Positions 40,460 to 50,970 of a DNA stretch of 64,000 nt are shown piece by piece. The notes beneath the pieces are model-generated. The model did not search any database, was not told the DNA's origin, and worked only from the letters and a program-made list of their open reading frames with translations. Position 1 is the first letter of the stretch. The number at the start of each line of letters is the position of its first letter. The position numbers and the translations under genes were made by a program. The DNA lies in NCBI GenBank assembly GCA_037176885.1, contig JAWWNJ010000157.1:62001-126000 (forward strand), in the 5' to 3' direction. This stretch comes from Favolaschia claudopus. Taxonomy: Eukaryota > Basidiomycota > Agaricomycetes > Agaricales > Mycenaceae.

Positions 40460-42115
40460 TCAAGACTCACCCCCTCCACCGTGGCGCTCAACAGTTGGAC
40501 GCGCATCAATCCCATCAAAAGCCGTATAATTACGCTGAAACGGTTTGTACTGCACCACGACTTCGAGAGAAGAGTACTGCGTGTGCACGGTGTTGCCGAC
40601 GGCGCGAGGTGGATGGTCGTGGACAATCAACTCCAGATGCCGAAGATTCGATTCACAGGTAACGTGGCTCGCGATCAGGTCGGATAGTTTGGGGTCTTCC
40701 ACAGATACGATTCCGACGATTTCAAGCCGCGATAAATCTGTGAAGGCGTACAGTTCGCTGCCGCCACCGATGCGAGGGGTGAGTGCATTGAATGCAGATA
40801 CCATCACGGCGTCGTCTTCGTTGTGGATGCAGTAATTGCGGATGGTGAGGGTGGAGAGCAGTGGGAAGGCGGCATCCAGGAAGGATCGCGAGGTGAAGTC
40901 GTGGATTCCCAAGCTTATGGAAGATAACAGGGGGGAATATCTCGCCAGATCGAAGAACACGTCCGGCACCGATTCGTGCGCGGCCGCGACGAAGCTCGAT
41001 GACGGGAGAGCTAATACGCGGAGATGCGGCATCTCCAACCGCTGGAGGAGAGTTGCAAAGCAGGGAACGGCGATTGGCGGGTCGCGGATTATGAGGGATT
41101 CGAGGGGGGTCACGAGGCGCGCCGTGGGTGCCCACGCGGCGGCGTCCCAGTGCCGGTGTTCGAGGGGGAGCTCGAGGTGGCGGAGGTTGGGGCAGCCGCT
41201 GATGAGGGCGTGGGCGATTCGCGGGGAGACGTCCTCGCGTTGCCAGCCGGAGCCGGAGGAGGGGACGAGGGTGAGGTGCGTGATGTGATTCCATGCGGGT
41301 GTTTCTGTGTGGTCGAGGATCCATGGCCCGGGGACGCTTTCGGTGCGGACGAGCTTCATGGGGTTCGGGGCTTCGATTACGATGCGGGGGGTTTTCATGG
41401 TGCGGAGGAGGGGGGAGGAGAGAAGTCTTGGACCGGAGATGTCTGAGAGCGGGGTGGAGAATACGATTTCGATGTTTTCGAGAAGTGGCGCGCTGGATTC
41501 GGAGATGCGAGCGAATTCTTCCGCGGAAATGCCCATTAAACGCAGGGAAGCAAAGCGTGCAGAAGACTGGAAGAGACTTTGAAGGAGACGGCGATGTTCG
41601 GAAGCGTGCGTTCGGACGTCGGTCATGGTGGCTGATAACGAGAGGGGGAGCGGAAGAGACCGCTCGAGCCAATTCATCAGTGCTGTCTCCTTGGTTTCGT
41701 TGAATGCAAAGAAGTCCAAGGGAATGTGGAGATATGTCCAAAGTCTAGGCATTCCGAACGCAACAGACCTCCATCCACTGCATATGCGTCCCAGCAGCAG
41801 CGGAGCTTCCATTGCACTCATAGCTGATCTTCGTGTCCCTGTCGGAAGGCATTGAATGAATATTTCCTCTAGAATTTCCGGAGGTAGACGACGCGGGTGA
41901 GAAATCAGAGCTCTATGAGGTAGGATATAGTCTCTGACCCGATTCCTCTGCCGGGCGAGCTGTTCAATCAGCGACTCGAGTCGAAGAAGTTCCGCCTCGT
42001 GGGGCTCAAGGTGGAACCGGATATCCGCAACCTGAGTGTCTGTAGGGATGTAGTTGGTGTTGATATGCTGAAAATAGGGAGACTGTGTGAGCAGACTGGC
42101 GTCTTCGTTCGACAT
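40460..42115 (-). CDS. F-box-like protein with coiled coil (551 aa)
   Basis: Start MSNEDASLLTQSPYF (42115) is chosen because the upstream in-frame extension reads through promoter-like DNA. A coiled coil (EPHEAELLRLESLIEQLARQ) is followed by the F-box-like LPPEILEEIFIQCLP and APLLLGRICSGWRSVAFGMP, RLWTYLHIPLD: the classic agaricomycete F-box with the GRVCS.WR motif. LRR-like repeats fill the remainder. The frame is intact; a perfect GTGAGT near 40473 suggests the last codons could instead be spliced to a short exon. Likely an SCF adaptor. Confidence 0.92.
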   Translation of the reverse strand: MSNEDASLLTQSPYFQHINTNYIPTDTQVADIRFHLEPHEAELLRLESLIEQLARQRNRVRDYILPHRALISHPRRLPPEILEEIFIQCLPTGTRRSAMSAMEAPLLLGRICSGWRSVAFGMPRLWTYLHIPLDFFAFNETKETALMNWLERSLPLPLSLSATMTDVRTHASEHRRLLQSLFQSSARFASLRLMGISAEEFARISESSAPLLENIEIVFSTPLSDISGPRLLSSPLLRTMKTPRIVIEAPNPMKLVRTESVPGPWILDHTETPAWNHITHLTLVPSSGSGWQREDVSPRIAHALISGCPNLRHLELPLEHRHWDAAAWAPTARLVTPLESLIIRDPPIAVPCFATLLQRLEMPHLRVLALPSSSFVAAAHESVPDVFFDLARYSPLLSSISLGIHDFTSRSFLDAAFPLLSTLTIRNYCIHNEDDAVMVSAFNALTPRIGGGSELYAFTDLSRLEIVGIVSVEDPKLSDLIASHVTCESNLRHLELIVHDHPPRAVGNTVHTQYSSLEVVVQYKPFQRNYTAFDGIDARPTVERHGGGGES

Positions 42116-42446
42116 CGTGGTTCGTGGACAAGGTGGTTCGTGACTGTCACGCAGTGACAGCCTGAGAATAATAACGCTCCGTGATTCGATCAATTTGCTT
42201 CTTGTCCTAAACTTCCATGTTGTGCGCGCCCACTATGCGCAGCTGGCGGCCAGCTCAAGAATACCTTTCATAGCTCTATGCTGTGGCGTCTGATATAACT
42301 GACGTTGTCACTCGGTTGAACTGGGTGTCAATTCAGAAATATGGAATTCAGTGCGGACCTGCCGCGTAAGCCTACCTACCTACCGGACTACTTCAACAAC
42401 ACACCCGGGCCTACACACCACCACAATACTTCGCTTCCTCATGGCA
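42116..42446. other. Intergenic, upstream of the F-box gene
   Basis: No gene seen; probable promoter of the F-box gene (minus) in its left part. Confidence 0.4.
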
Positions 42447-42686
42447 TCAAGCTAATTTTTTGCGTCTTCTTGTTGTATCCGACTCTAGGCTACGTTTGCC
42501 CCTGGGCACAAATTCTGCTCGGTTCTTCAAGCACGATGCCTTGTGGTTCCTCCAATTGCACAATCGATACACTCCCGATGTTTCCGAGATGACCCTGTCG
42601 CATCTACGACACAAGGTGCGTTTTGCATCCAGAATTCTCGCGTCAGGATCACCTTTCAACTCTTTCAACCGCTCGTCCTCCGTCAT
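42447..42686 (-). CDS. Small Cys/His protein fragment (CRRCDR..NWRNHKASC motif)
   Basis: From ATG at 42686, MTEDERLKELKGDPDARILD is followed by LCRRCDRVI, LCNWRNHKASC: two Cys pairs and a His in the pattern CxxC-x(18-20)-NW..H..xC. This motif recurs in agaricomycete proteins of unknown function and looks zinc-binding. A Lys/Arg-rich end follows. The frame extends upstream without ATG (PGEEIEKPARSAR), so it may be an internal exon of a longer gene or a fragment. Confidence 0.45.
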   Translation of the reverse strand: MTEDERLKELKGDPDARILDAKRTLCRRCDRVISETSGVYRLCNWRNHKASCLKNRAEFVPRGKRSLESDTTRRRKKLA

Positions 42687-43964
42687 GCGCGCTGACCGTG
42701 CAGGTTTTTCGATTTCCTCGCCAGGCACGTTGTCTCGAGCAGTTCTTGGCTCAAACGGCTGTTTTGGGCTGCGCAGAATGACTTTTCAATCTTAAGCAAT
42801 ACAACATTCATTGAACCGTGAGCGTACCTTTTGTAATTGACCGTGCTGACGCCCTTACGCCGTAACTTGACCGGCGGGGTGCTTTCAATCAACATGGTGA
42901 GTGTGCTTGTTCTGCTCAGATTTTTCGAGCTGCTGACTTTTCCCATGTTTCTAGTGCTGTTTTTGTTTCCAATGAGCGGCTTTGCGTCCGCCTTTATCGT
43001 TTTCGTTGCGAGTTATTGTTCGCGCGAAACCTTGTTCAATGGTAGCGACGATCAATGCCGTCGGCAGGGGCAGCTTTTGTTTTGATTTTGTGTCCTTGTA
43101 TTGACTTTGTTTTGTTTTCTATGCTGGATGCTCATAGATTGTTTTCGAGCCTTGTTGCATCCGGCAATTGTTAAGAAACTTGACTTTCGCAACGGCCTAC
43201 CTGGAGCCGCCGAACCTTCCGGCTGTCTCGGCACAGCTCAAAATCAACCGACTTCCCTCCGGCGTTCCGGCATTCTCCTTAGGGATCAAATGGGGCACGG
43301 CAATCCACGGCATATACCATAATTGCTTTTCCCAGTCTGTTTTGCTTCGTTTCTCGGTATCTGATCCAACATTCATCTAGGAGGAGTTGAGCTATAATTG
43401 TTGCTTCCGCCACTGCTCAGAATCCTCTCCCAATCTTCACAGAAGATGACCGAAAATATCTCGGAAATACATAGGAACTATTCACGGTGTTGAAGATCAG
43501 GTTCGTGGTTCTTAAGAGTTCATTATCCCACGTCGGCTCAACTAAAACTATTCTGCACAACACCTCACTCAGTCCGCTTCCTCAACGGATTCATTGTGAA
43601 AAGGTGACCGAAAGATCGGCACCCAGGTAAGTACAGTGAACCGGTCCCATATTCTCATCGCTCTCATACGCGTGGAAGCGTATAATTCCTTGGTATAGGG
43701 TCTCCTTTCAGCTCGGCACCTCTAGAATACATCGTAGAACTCAAACTCTGGCTCCAAGAATACTTTCGATCAACACAACTGTTCAAAGCGGCGATTATGA
43801 GCATGTCATCAGGGTTCGTATAACAGATACGCCGCTGGTGAGTAAATAATAATAGTTATTCTTCCATGGGGACTTACGTTGAACCGAAGGATCAATCTCT
43901 TCATGCTTCCCGGCTCACTGTGGAAGACTTGCAGCCGGGCAGATAAGGGATGGGGATGATCATA
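42687..43964. other. Intergenic; no recognised gene
   Basis: Short frames only, including 42837-43085 (+), hydrophobic but without a recognised pattern. Confidence 0.4.
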
Positions 43965-43974
43965 CCCACAGAAG

Positions 43975-46678
43975 GACGGTTACCAAAGTAACTTGGAAAA
44001 TTTAACTTGTCCTGCCAAAACTAACTTTACTTTACTTATGGCTGGGCATGTTAACTTGGTAAGTAAAACCCGCAAGTATTTGATGCCATCTGATGGCCCA
44101 AGTAACTTTCGCTGATCTAACTTGGCAGGCGAGATCAACGAAAGTTACTTGGGTGTACTTTACTATACTTTACTGTACTTATCTCCATGTTTTCCTTTGA
44201 ATAACTTTGAATCTGCTAGAGAAGATGATTGTAAGTGTTTTAAGTGGTAATGGGCCCGAACTTTCATGTGTTTTCGATCAATCCCGATGGCTAGGGTTAG
44301 TCATAATAGTGATACATCGGGATTGAATCATTCAACCGAGATTTGTTCATCGGTGGGTGGAAATTTCAATGGCAGGGACTCTGAACAAGTCAGATCGCAA
44401 TAAAACTACTCAATAGAATCAGACGAATACTTGCGTTGATCTAACTTGCGGGAAAGATCGATGAAAATTACTCCACTGAATCAACTTGAACTAACCTTTT
44501 AGCATGATATCCCTCAAACTACCTCCGAGACACACATATTACTCAATTCGAATCTTTGGCAGCATAAAGCCGTTATTTCCAGGACCCCAGCAGCCGCACC
44601 TCATTGAAGATTGATCGAACCATTTTATAGTTATCATATCATCGAGATTCAAATAACTACGTTGTCGTCTCGTCTTATTCGTTAGTGAAGTTGAATTCAC
44701 TTCATATTGGCGCATTAACGTTTCATAGAGCACATTCAATCCCATACTCATGGTTTGAATACGGATATATGTCTCGGACTCTGCTCGTTTGGTTGGCCAG
44801 TTCAAGTTTTGTTCCGTGTATCGCAGCTCAACTATTATTCTGGGTGCCCCACCAACGAATCCGTCGGCATATGCACTCTTAGCGTAAACACCATAAGTTC
44901 TTGACATATTTTCACTTAGAACTCAAGGAACCAGAAGTTTAATCCGCCCGGCTTTCAACTGGCATGGAATTCCGAGACTTCGGAACCCCAGGGCTCGGTT
45001 TGTCGAGTTTCAATTCAATGCTCGTAGCTAGCGGCAATAGATACGCCGCACAGAAGGAAGTGCAGTAAAGTCAAGATAAGAGAAGTAAAGTAAAGTCAGG
45101 TCGAACATTATAGTACCGCAAATTGAAGCCACCCGATTTCGTCTAGCCTAGTAGATAATTGGGTTGCGGAACTATTCCAAGTCATACGTTTGGAGTGTGT
45201 ACCTTGAGTCAGTGCAAACAAGTGAAGTCTGCCGCGCTCCGTACCGGCATAAGTATGCTTACTCTACGGCAAACTGTTGAAATATTGTAGAGGGAAGTAT
45301 GAGCAACATAGTCCCTGGTAAAGTCACAGCGTTAGACGGAGTGAAACACTGTAGGATCAAGTAATCGCTCGGTTAGTTGGGTGAAGGGAAGTAAACAAGG
45401 GTTCGGGTCAAAGGCCTATTCCAAGGCGTGGTATGGAGGTAGTTTCATAATATATTACACTAATCGTCATGATTCTAGTTGCCCTGTAGGATGCGGTGAA
45501 ATGGCCAAGGTTCGAATCATGCGGAATAGTTTGGAGTCGAGTTGAACTACACTGTACAGTTAACTGATATCATGTGATAGGAGTAGGAATTCGCACTTAG
45601 GGTAAGATTCTCAGTCCTTTGGTCCTCTAGGCCTCATTTGTGGGCGCCCGAGCTCGGACATCGACTCCCAATGATGCCATGTTCAACCTGCCGCCGGATG
45701 ACATCTTTGCAAGGGCCGACAAATGCCGAATATCCCGGTGGATGCCGGATTTTGCGGCATGGTAGCCTCGGCCGGGTCGGCGTACACTTTCGAGGAGTGC
45801 CGCAAATTCGGCTGTTGAACATAGTGGCAAGTAAACCAAGTACAGTACATACAAGTACTAGGGGCGAAGTACAAGTTAATTTAAGTAAAAGTTAAGTCAA
45901 GTACAGTACAAGTCAAGTTACGCAAGTTAAGGACAGTACAGTACAAGTCAAGTTAAGCTGCGTTGATTCCCGTTTGCTTGTCAAGTTACCAATTAAACTT
46001 CCCGGTTAGTCGGGGGAAGCTGACTCGGAGTTAAACACGAGTTTCAAGTAACAGCATGGCACAAGTTAAGTACAGTGCAGTCAAGTAAAACGAGTTAGTT
46101 ACGGATTTAGGAGTTAAGTACTGTTCCTACTGTACAAGCAAAGTCAACTTGGAGCAACATCAACAACTGTTTCTCGTACTGATAAATTTCTCTATAGGTC
46201 TGGTCAGCCAATTGGGATGGTGTTTGTTTTAGATTCTCGATGTTGCGGATATCACCGATCCTTCTATTGGCTTCGATTTATACAAGTTGAACTCAGCCCG
46301 GCAAACGTAGAAACCATTCAGCGATGAATGTCTATCTTCGTATTATTCTGGATGCTATTCATTCCCGGAGCACACGGTTACAGCAATTGCGAAGGATACT
46401 TAGGTTGAGGATAGGTAGAACTTACGTATATAAGCAGTGTAGAGCCAGAACCATGCCTCCAAACAGTCCCAATATCATGAAATACAGCTGCTAGCACTCT
46501 CCAGATAGCCCAAATCATCTACTTACACGATAAGTTTTTAGCCGTACAAGTTCAAGTTAGATTTGCCAAGCGCGGGAAAAGTTATGTCAAGTCAAGTAAA
46601 GTTAAGTAAAGTACGCCCAGCCAAGCGAAGCGGCCATCAAAGTACAAGTTAGCCACCTCAAGTTACTTTTTGCGGTCT
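43975..46678. mobile_element. 2.7-kb non-autonomous DNA element with AAGTAC/AAGTTAAG subterminal repeats
   Basis: The 10-bp direct repeat CCCACAGAAG sits at 43965-43974 and 46679-46688. The ends facing inward share a degenerate long inverted repeat in the same order: AAAGTAACTTG (43985-43995 and inverse at 46659-46669), TAACTTGT, and TGGCTGGGC (44039-44047, inverse at 46615-46623). The right 800 bp are saturated with AAGTAC, AGTACAGTACAAG and AAGTTAAG words, the left 200 bp with their inverse (GTACTTT, TTAACTT). A 9-10 bp target duplication would suggest a Mutator-like element, although the subterminal style resembles hAT. No transposase is visible; a 122-aa minus frame (44539-44907) is the only sizeable frame. 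Confidence 0.72.
44539..44907 (-). CDS. Unrecognised 122-aa frame inside the 2.7-kb element
   Basis: The frame ends GPGNNGFMLPKIRIE and contains ELRYTEQNLNWPTKRAESET. No domain recognised. Could be a captured gene fragment or chance. Confidence 0.2.
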   Translation of the reverse strand: MSRTYGVYAKSAYADGFVGGAPRIIVELRYTEQNLNWPTKRAESETYIRIQTMSMGLNVLYETLMRQYEVNSTSLTNKTRRQRSYLNLDDMITIKWFDQSSMRCGCWGPGNNGFMLPKIRIE

Positions 46679-46717
46679 CCCACAGAAGCTCTCCCTCCAT
46701 CCCTTCTCCCTTCTCTC

Positions 46718-48463
46718 ATGTTACAGTCCCATCTCGCTCTGCCCCGCGCTAGCCTCTTCCCGCTCGACAACCTTCTAGGGGCGTGGCTGCTGGGTGTCAT
46801 CTTCTCCGCAGTGTACGTCCGCTTAGAGTTCATCTTCAACCACACGGCGGACTAAACCAGCGGAATATCATGATCAGGCTGTTCGGCGTAACCTGCCTTC
46901 AAATATTCCTCTATTTCACAAAATATGGCACTCGAGACTCGGTATTTTTGAGGATATTCGTACGTGTCGATTCCGGTTTGTTGTGTACTATAATTATAAT
47001 GTTGATATTGGCGGGGCTTTCTTCTAGGTCATCTTTCTCTTCGCTCTGGACACCGTACATCTCGCGCTTGTTTCCCATTCGATATATCATACCGTTGTCA
47101 CAAACTTCGGAGATTACGTCGCGTTGCGAAAAGCACCTTGGTGACCTTCAGATCCAGGATGATCACGTATCTTACGGTTGATTTCAATTCATAGGAGTCT
47201 CTTAGTACGTCAGATGTGCGACTGCTAGCCGAGCTGAACGGCGATCTTCGTCTATGGATACATAGGTAGAAGTCATGATTGGAAGTACGTACCGTATCTT
47301 CAAATTCGTGGTAGTTGTATTGTATATCCAGTATGTGCTCATTTGTCCTCCAGATGTCATCAGTACGATGGTGCAGCTTTTCTATGCCGCCAGAATCTAC
47401 GCTATCTCGAAGAAATCGCTTTTGCTTCCGATCCTAATCGTGCGTAACGATATTCCTAGCTCGATGTGAGACACCCCAGACCAATATCTCAGGCCATTTG
47501 TTCCCTCACATCGTTCGGTACGTTTAGTTTAGTTTATGACTTGCCTCAGCCCTCAATCGATGCCCGCTCATCAATCACTTCAAGTTCTGGGAGCGCTGTA
47601 CACGCACAAAAGGTCAATTCAATGAACGGGGCGTTGTGCAATTATTCAGCATTTCATGCTGTCCACAGTTTCCAACTGGAATTCTACAAAGCGGCAAGCG
47701 GCCTCGTGGTATGATATGGGTTCTTTATACATTTATAGCACACCTCCCTCCTGATGCGGCTTCGAAGGTCTACCTAACAAGTGGACTCTCCTTCATCGCG
47801 GCCGGCGACCTTCTCATCTCCTGCACGATGATCTATCTGCTGTTCAAAAGTAAAACGGGATTTAAAAGGTGCAACTGATTTCTTCCCGCAACAATCGTAT
47901 CATTCTGACTCGCGGCAAATTACAGAACAAATAGAGCCATCAATACTCTTGTTGCCTATACTGTTAGTAGCGGGGCTATCACGACAGTCTTTACAATAGG
48001 TGACGTGGTTGCGGTGAGACCTTGTTTTCTCCGCCAAATCTATACTTGATAATGTGTGTGCAGGGGAGTGTGTGGCCATCCACGTTGATTCAGATTCCGT
48101 AAGCTTCTGCTCTGTTTGAGCTGCATGATCCAGTGAGAATATAAAACGGCGATATCGGCTTTAGATTCTTTTTCATTTTCGTCCGCCGTGAGTTTCGCTA
48201 CACAACTCTCTGCTCCCACTTTCCGACATACAAACTCGTATAGTTCACTGCCTCAGCTTCATGTCAATGTGTGTACCTCTCAGCCCATGCTCCAGAATTT
48301 AGTTCAACCGGTATTGTTTTTGTCGCATGATCCAGACTCAACTCCCGCGACCACATCAGACAACAACTCTTCGCTCCCGGACACGCCATGGTCGCTATCC
48401 CTTCATATCAAGCGAACTCCAGTTTCCCCCCAGATGGAGAATTGGCCATCGCTGCGGAGTTAA
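46718..48463 (+). CDS. DUF6534-type seven-helix membrane protein
   Basis: Start MLQSHLALPRASLFPLDN (46718), then NLLGAWLLGVIFSAV. An intron (46813-46877) joins to LFGVTCLQIFLYFTKYG and DSVFLRIF, and another to VIFLFALDTVHLALVSHSIY with HTVVTNFGDYVALRKAPW. Further exons give VISTMVQLFYAARIYAISKK, SGLSFIAAGDLLISCTMIYL with LFKSKTGFKR, TNRAINTLVAYTVSSGAITT and VWPSTLIQIPFFFIFV. The order and motifs (GALLxG..xSAVLFG, TNFG, INTLVxYT) match the agaricomycete DUF6533/DUF6534 families of seven-helix proteins. Cellular role unknown; suggested as receptor-like. The start codon lies only 40 bp from the end of the 2.7-kb element, so the promoter must lie in the element or have been replaced. Confidence 0.8.
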
Positions 48464-48782
48464 AAACCGATAGAGGACCGAGTAGTACCCTTCCACCCCT
48501 GGTTCAGTAGATGGTGTGCGCCTTGTAGAACGCAATAAACTGGACAAGGAAAGAGAGTGAATATCTTGTGTGTACTATATGTCTATCTCAAGTACGAGAA
48601 TAGATACCGGATTAAAACTGTATACCACTTGCTGACCGCACGAGTTGGACCCCTCGTTTGATGCACAGTTCACGAGGTGGAATCAAAGAGGACGGACTGA
48701 AATTCTCTGCACCATTATCGCGTGCGAAACCATCCTTTAATCCTTCAACAAATACACCGAACCTTATAATTAAAGTAGATAG
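48464..48782. other. Intergenic between convergent genes
   Basis: Nothing recognisable. Confidence 0.4.
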
Positions 48783-49737
48783 TCAGTTCCAAAGCCATCG
48801 GAAAAATACTATAGAAGACGCACTTTCAATCTCCCCCCTGCGCTTTCGAGCCACGAACGAGTCCGCGCGATGCCAAAAATCGTCTCCCCCGCGCACCCCC
48901 ATCTCCCAGTCCTCGTTAAATTGTTCGAGACCCATCATCATAACGACCACACGGAAATCGGAAGTCGAAAGCTCGAGCTCTGCAAACTTCGCCGCCTGCC
49001 GCGCAGAGTGAGTATGCCAGAACATTGGAATCAAAACCTGCAGTTGTAGACAGTTCTCGAGGGTGGGTCGAAGAATGTTCATTGCCAATTGATAAGCGAG
49101 GCACAAATGCGTGAGCTCAGGAAGGGCTGCTAGAGGACACCACTCCTCATCCCAGGATACAGGATCCGAAGACGCCCGAACATAGTCTCGGTATATCTCC
49201 AGATGCGTGATGGAGAGGAAAAGTGGGCGGGATAGCGTGGATAGAGTCCACTCGGGTGTGGAGCGGGAGGAGAAACGGATGTTGAGTTTCTTGATGCGGA
49301 GGGTGTCCATGATGCAGAGCAATTCTTCCGAGGGACATCCGTCAACGACGAGGGTCTCGATCCCGGGGCATCCGAATAAAAAAGTGTGAGCGCCCATTTG
49401 TTCGGTGTAGTAGCCCAGAATTACGTGGCGAACTGCTTGTCTTTTGAATTCGACTGTTTTGGAACGGAGCGCCACCAAAGCGTGATCATGGTGGTAGTCG
49501 TCGAGAATGAGAGTCCTGTAAAGAAGCGGCTCCACCCTGAGAATACTTGAGTTGCCGACTCTCTGAAATGGGGAGAAACGCAGAACAACGTAGAGCTTGA
49601 ATTAATTGAAAATTGGTTACTCACCAGCCGAGAACTCTGCGTGAGACCCGGAGCAAAGTGGGGATGTTTCTCCGATCTCTGACTGCCGCCGTCTCAAATA
49701 TTTCTCGTTCGAGTTCCGGAGGTAGAAAGGGTTCCAT
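48783..49737 (-). CDS. F-box-like protein, short form (288 aa)
   Basis: Two exons: 49625-49737 and 48783-49536, with an 88-nt intron (GTGAGTAACC to CTCAG). The product starts MEPFLPPELEREIFETAAVR, then IPTLLRVSRRVLGWVEPLLY and RTLILDD: the standard start of a compact agaricomycete F-box-like family. The rest is a leucine-rich body (IETLVVDGCPSEELLCIMDT, LPELTHLCLAYQLAMNILRP). The junction W-VEPLLYRTL is exactly as in the family, which supports the splice. Confidence 0.88.
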
Positions 49738-50080
49738 GGACTCGAGAGCGCCAGGCTGGATGATGGAGGTGAAAGGAAAGCGGGTGACAGCGTGAGCGTG
49801 ACTGATGCGTGCGAAGGAAGCGGCAATCGCCGAATACAGAAATTCTTCCGTTAGATATTCAAGGGTATAATCTCAGAGGGCTCTCTCCAGGCAGCTGTTT
49901 GGGATTTGTCAATGTTCCCCGCCTTGGCTTTCGATTTTCAGCAATTTCGATGCTGGCTGACGCGACAATTGACTCAAGGGAAGCGCTATGTTACACTCCG
50001 ATTGGAGAATCCACAAATAATAAATAAATCGTCAACGAGACACTTCGGCAGAAAAACAGCTTTAAAGATATACATAAGAT
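49738..50080. other. Intergenic
   Basis: Upstream of the short F-box gene (minus); no feature seen. Confidence 0.4.
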
Positions 50081-50891
50081 TCACTCTTCGCTCCGAATCG
50101 CTCGTTCACGCAAGGGCTGAAGCATACAACGAGTCAATGTCAGATGTGACTCAAATGAATTTAATAAAAGATAACTCACGCGCAGCAACAATCTTCCACG
50201 ACTGCTGAGTTTGCAGGGACGGGTCGATCTGCGCGAGAATGGCCTATAGTTTAAACAGCCAACGTCAGCGTTAATCATTGATTTTATCCACCAGAGAACA
50301 CGAACCGGTGCACCGGACATCCCAGGAACGGCCTTCCACGAAGTGAGTGCACGGCCGCTGCCCACTTCAACGATCCTACACAATTCCAATTCCAAATTTT
50401 ATTCATTCAAATCTATCTTCGCCGCATACCTGACAGTGTTGGCGGAAGCGCTAATTGTCTGCAGTGCGAACGTTGCGGGGAATTTCGAGGATACAATGAG
50501 TTCAGCGCCGTAGGCGTTCCCGCCGAACGCCGCAGCCGGGTAAGAGAGGAATAGGGACGAGTCGAGCCCGTTTGCGATGCGGTAGGTGTTCGAGCCTTGC
50601 GGGATGAGTGACCACTGTATCAACTCAGGTCAATATTCGATGTTGAAGGATGGAAAGAAATACCTCTTGATTGACAGCGTTCGAGAAGCTGCCGGGGAAT
50701 ACGAAGACGGCGGTGCCTTCGCCCGGGGGAGAGGGACCGTTATCGACGAGGTTGAGTCCGAAGCCTTGGAAGTCGTTGATGTTGAGGAGACCGGCGAGGG
50801 CGGGAGTAGGTCCGACAGCGGGGTTCGGAGTTGCGGTTGCCGACATGGTGGCGACGATGATGAGGCTTATGATGGAGGAGATGAGCTGCAT
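50081..50891 (-). CDS. Secreted beta-trefoil (ricin-B-lectin-like) protein
   Basis: Start MQLISSIISLIIVATMSATA (50891) is a signal peptide. Exon 1 ends VNQE at GTATTT; exon 2 reads WSLIPQGSNTYRIANGLDSS, FLSYPAAAFGGNAYGAELIV and FALQTISASANTV; a third exon gives RIVEVGSGRALTSWKAVPGM; a fourth gives ILAQIDPSLQTQQSWKIVAA. The QxW motif (QQSW) and repeated W/F.I.. strands indicate a beta-trefoil of the ricin-B-like carbohydrate-binding fold. Two ends are possible: reading on to a stop at 50151 or splicing at GTGAGT to an exon ending at 50081. Predicted to be an extracellular lectin-like protein; sugar specificity cannot be read. It has a good TATA box. Confidence 0.78.
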
Positions 50892-50960
50892 GGAGAAGAG
50901 TTGCTTGTGAGCGTTGAGAGTGATTTGGCGGGGAGTTGGGGGTAGAGAAAGGTTAGTCTG

Positions 50961-50970
50961 GCTTTTATAC
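50961..50970 (-). promoter_or_regulatory. TATA box of the secreted beta-trefoil gene
   Basis: GTATAAAAGC on the minus strand lies about 70 bp before the ATG at 50891 and is followed by a C/T-rich leader (CCTTTCTCTACCCCCAAC), a common fungal core promoter layout. Confidence 0.65.

Noticed and set aside
40722..41741. 339-aa second minus frame inside the F-box gene
   Set aside because: Arg/Pro/His-rich off-frame translation typical of GC-rich coding DNA; the F-box frame is clearly the real one.
43941..46705. AAGGGATGG / CCATCCCTT as the termini of the 2.7-kb element
   Set aside because: The inverted 9-mers exist (43945 and 46697) but no direct repeat flanks them; the CCCACAGAAG repeat slightly inside fits better.
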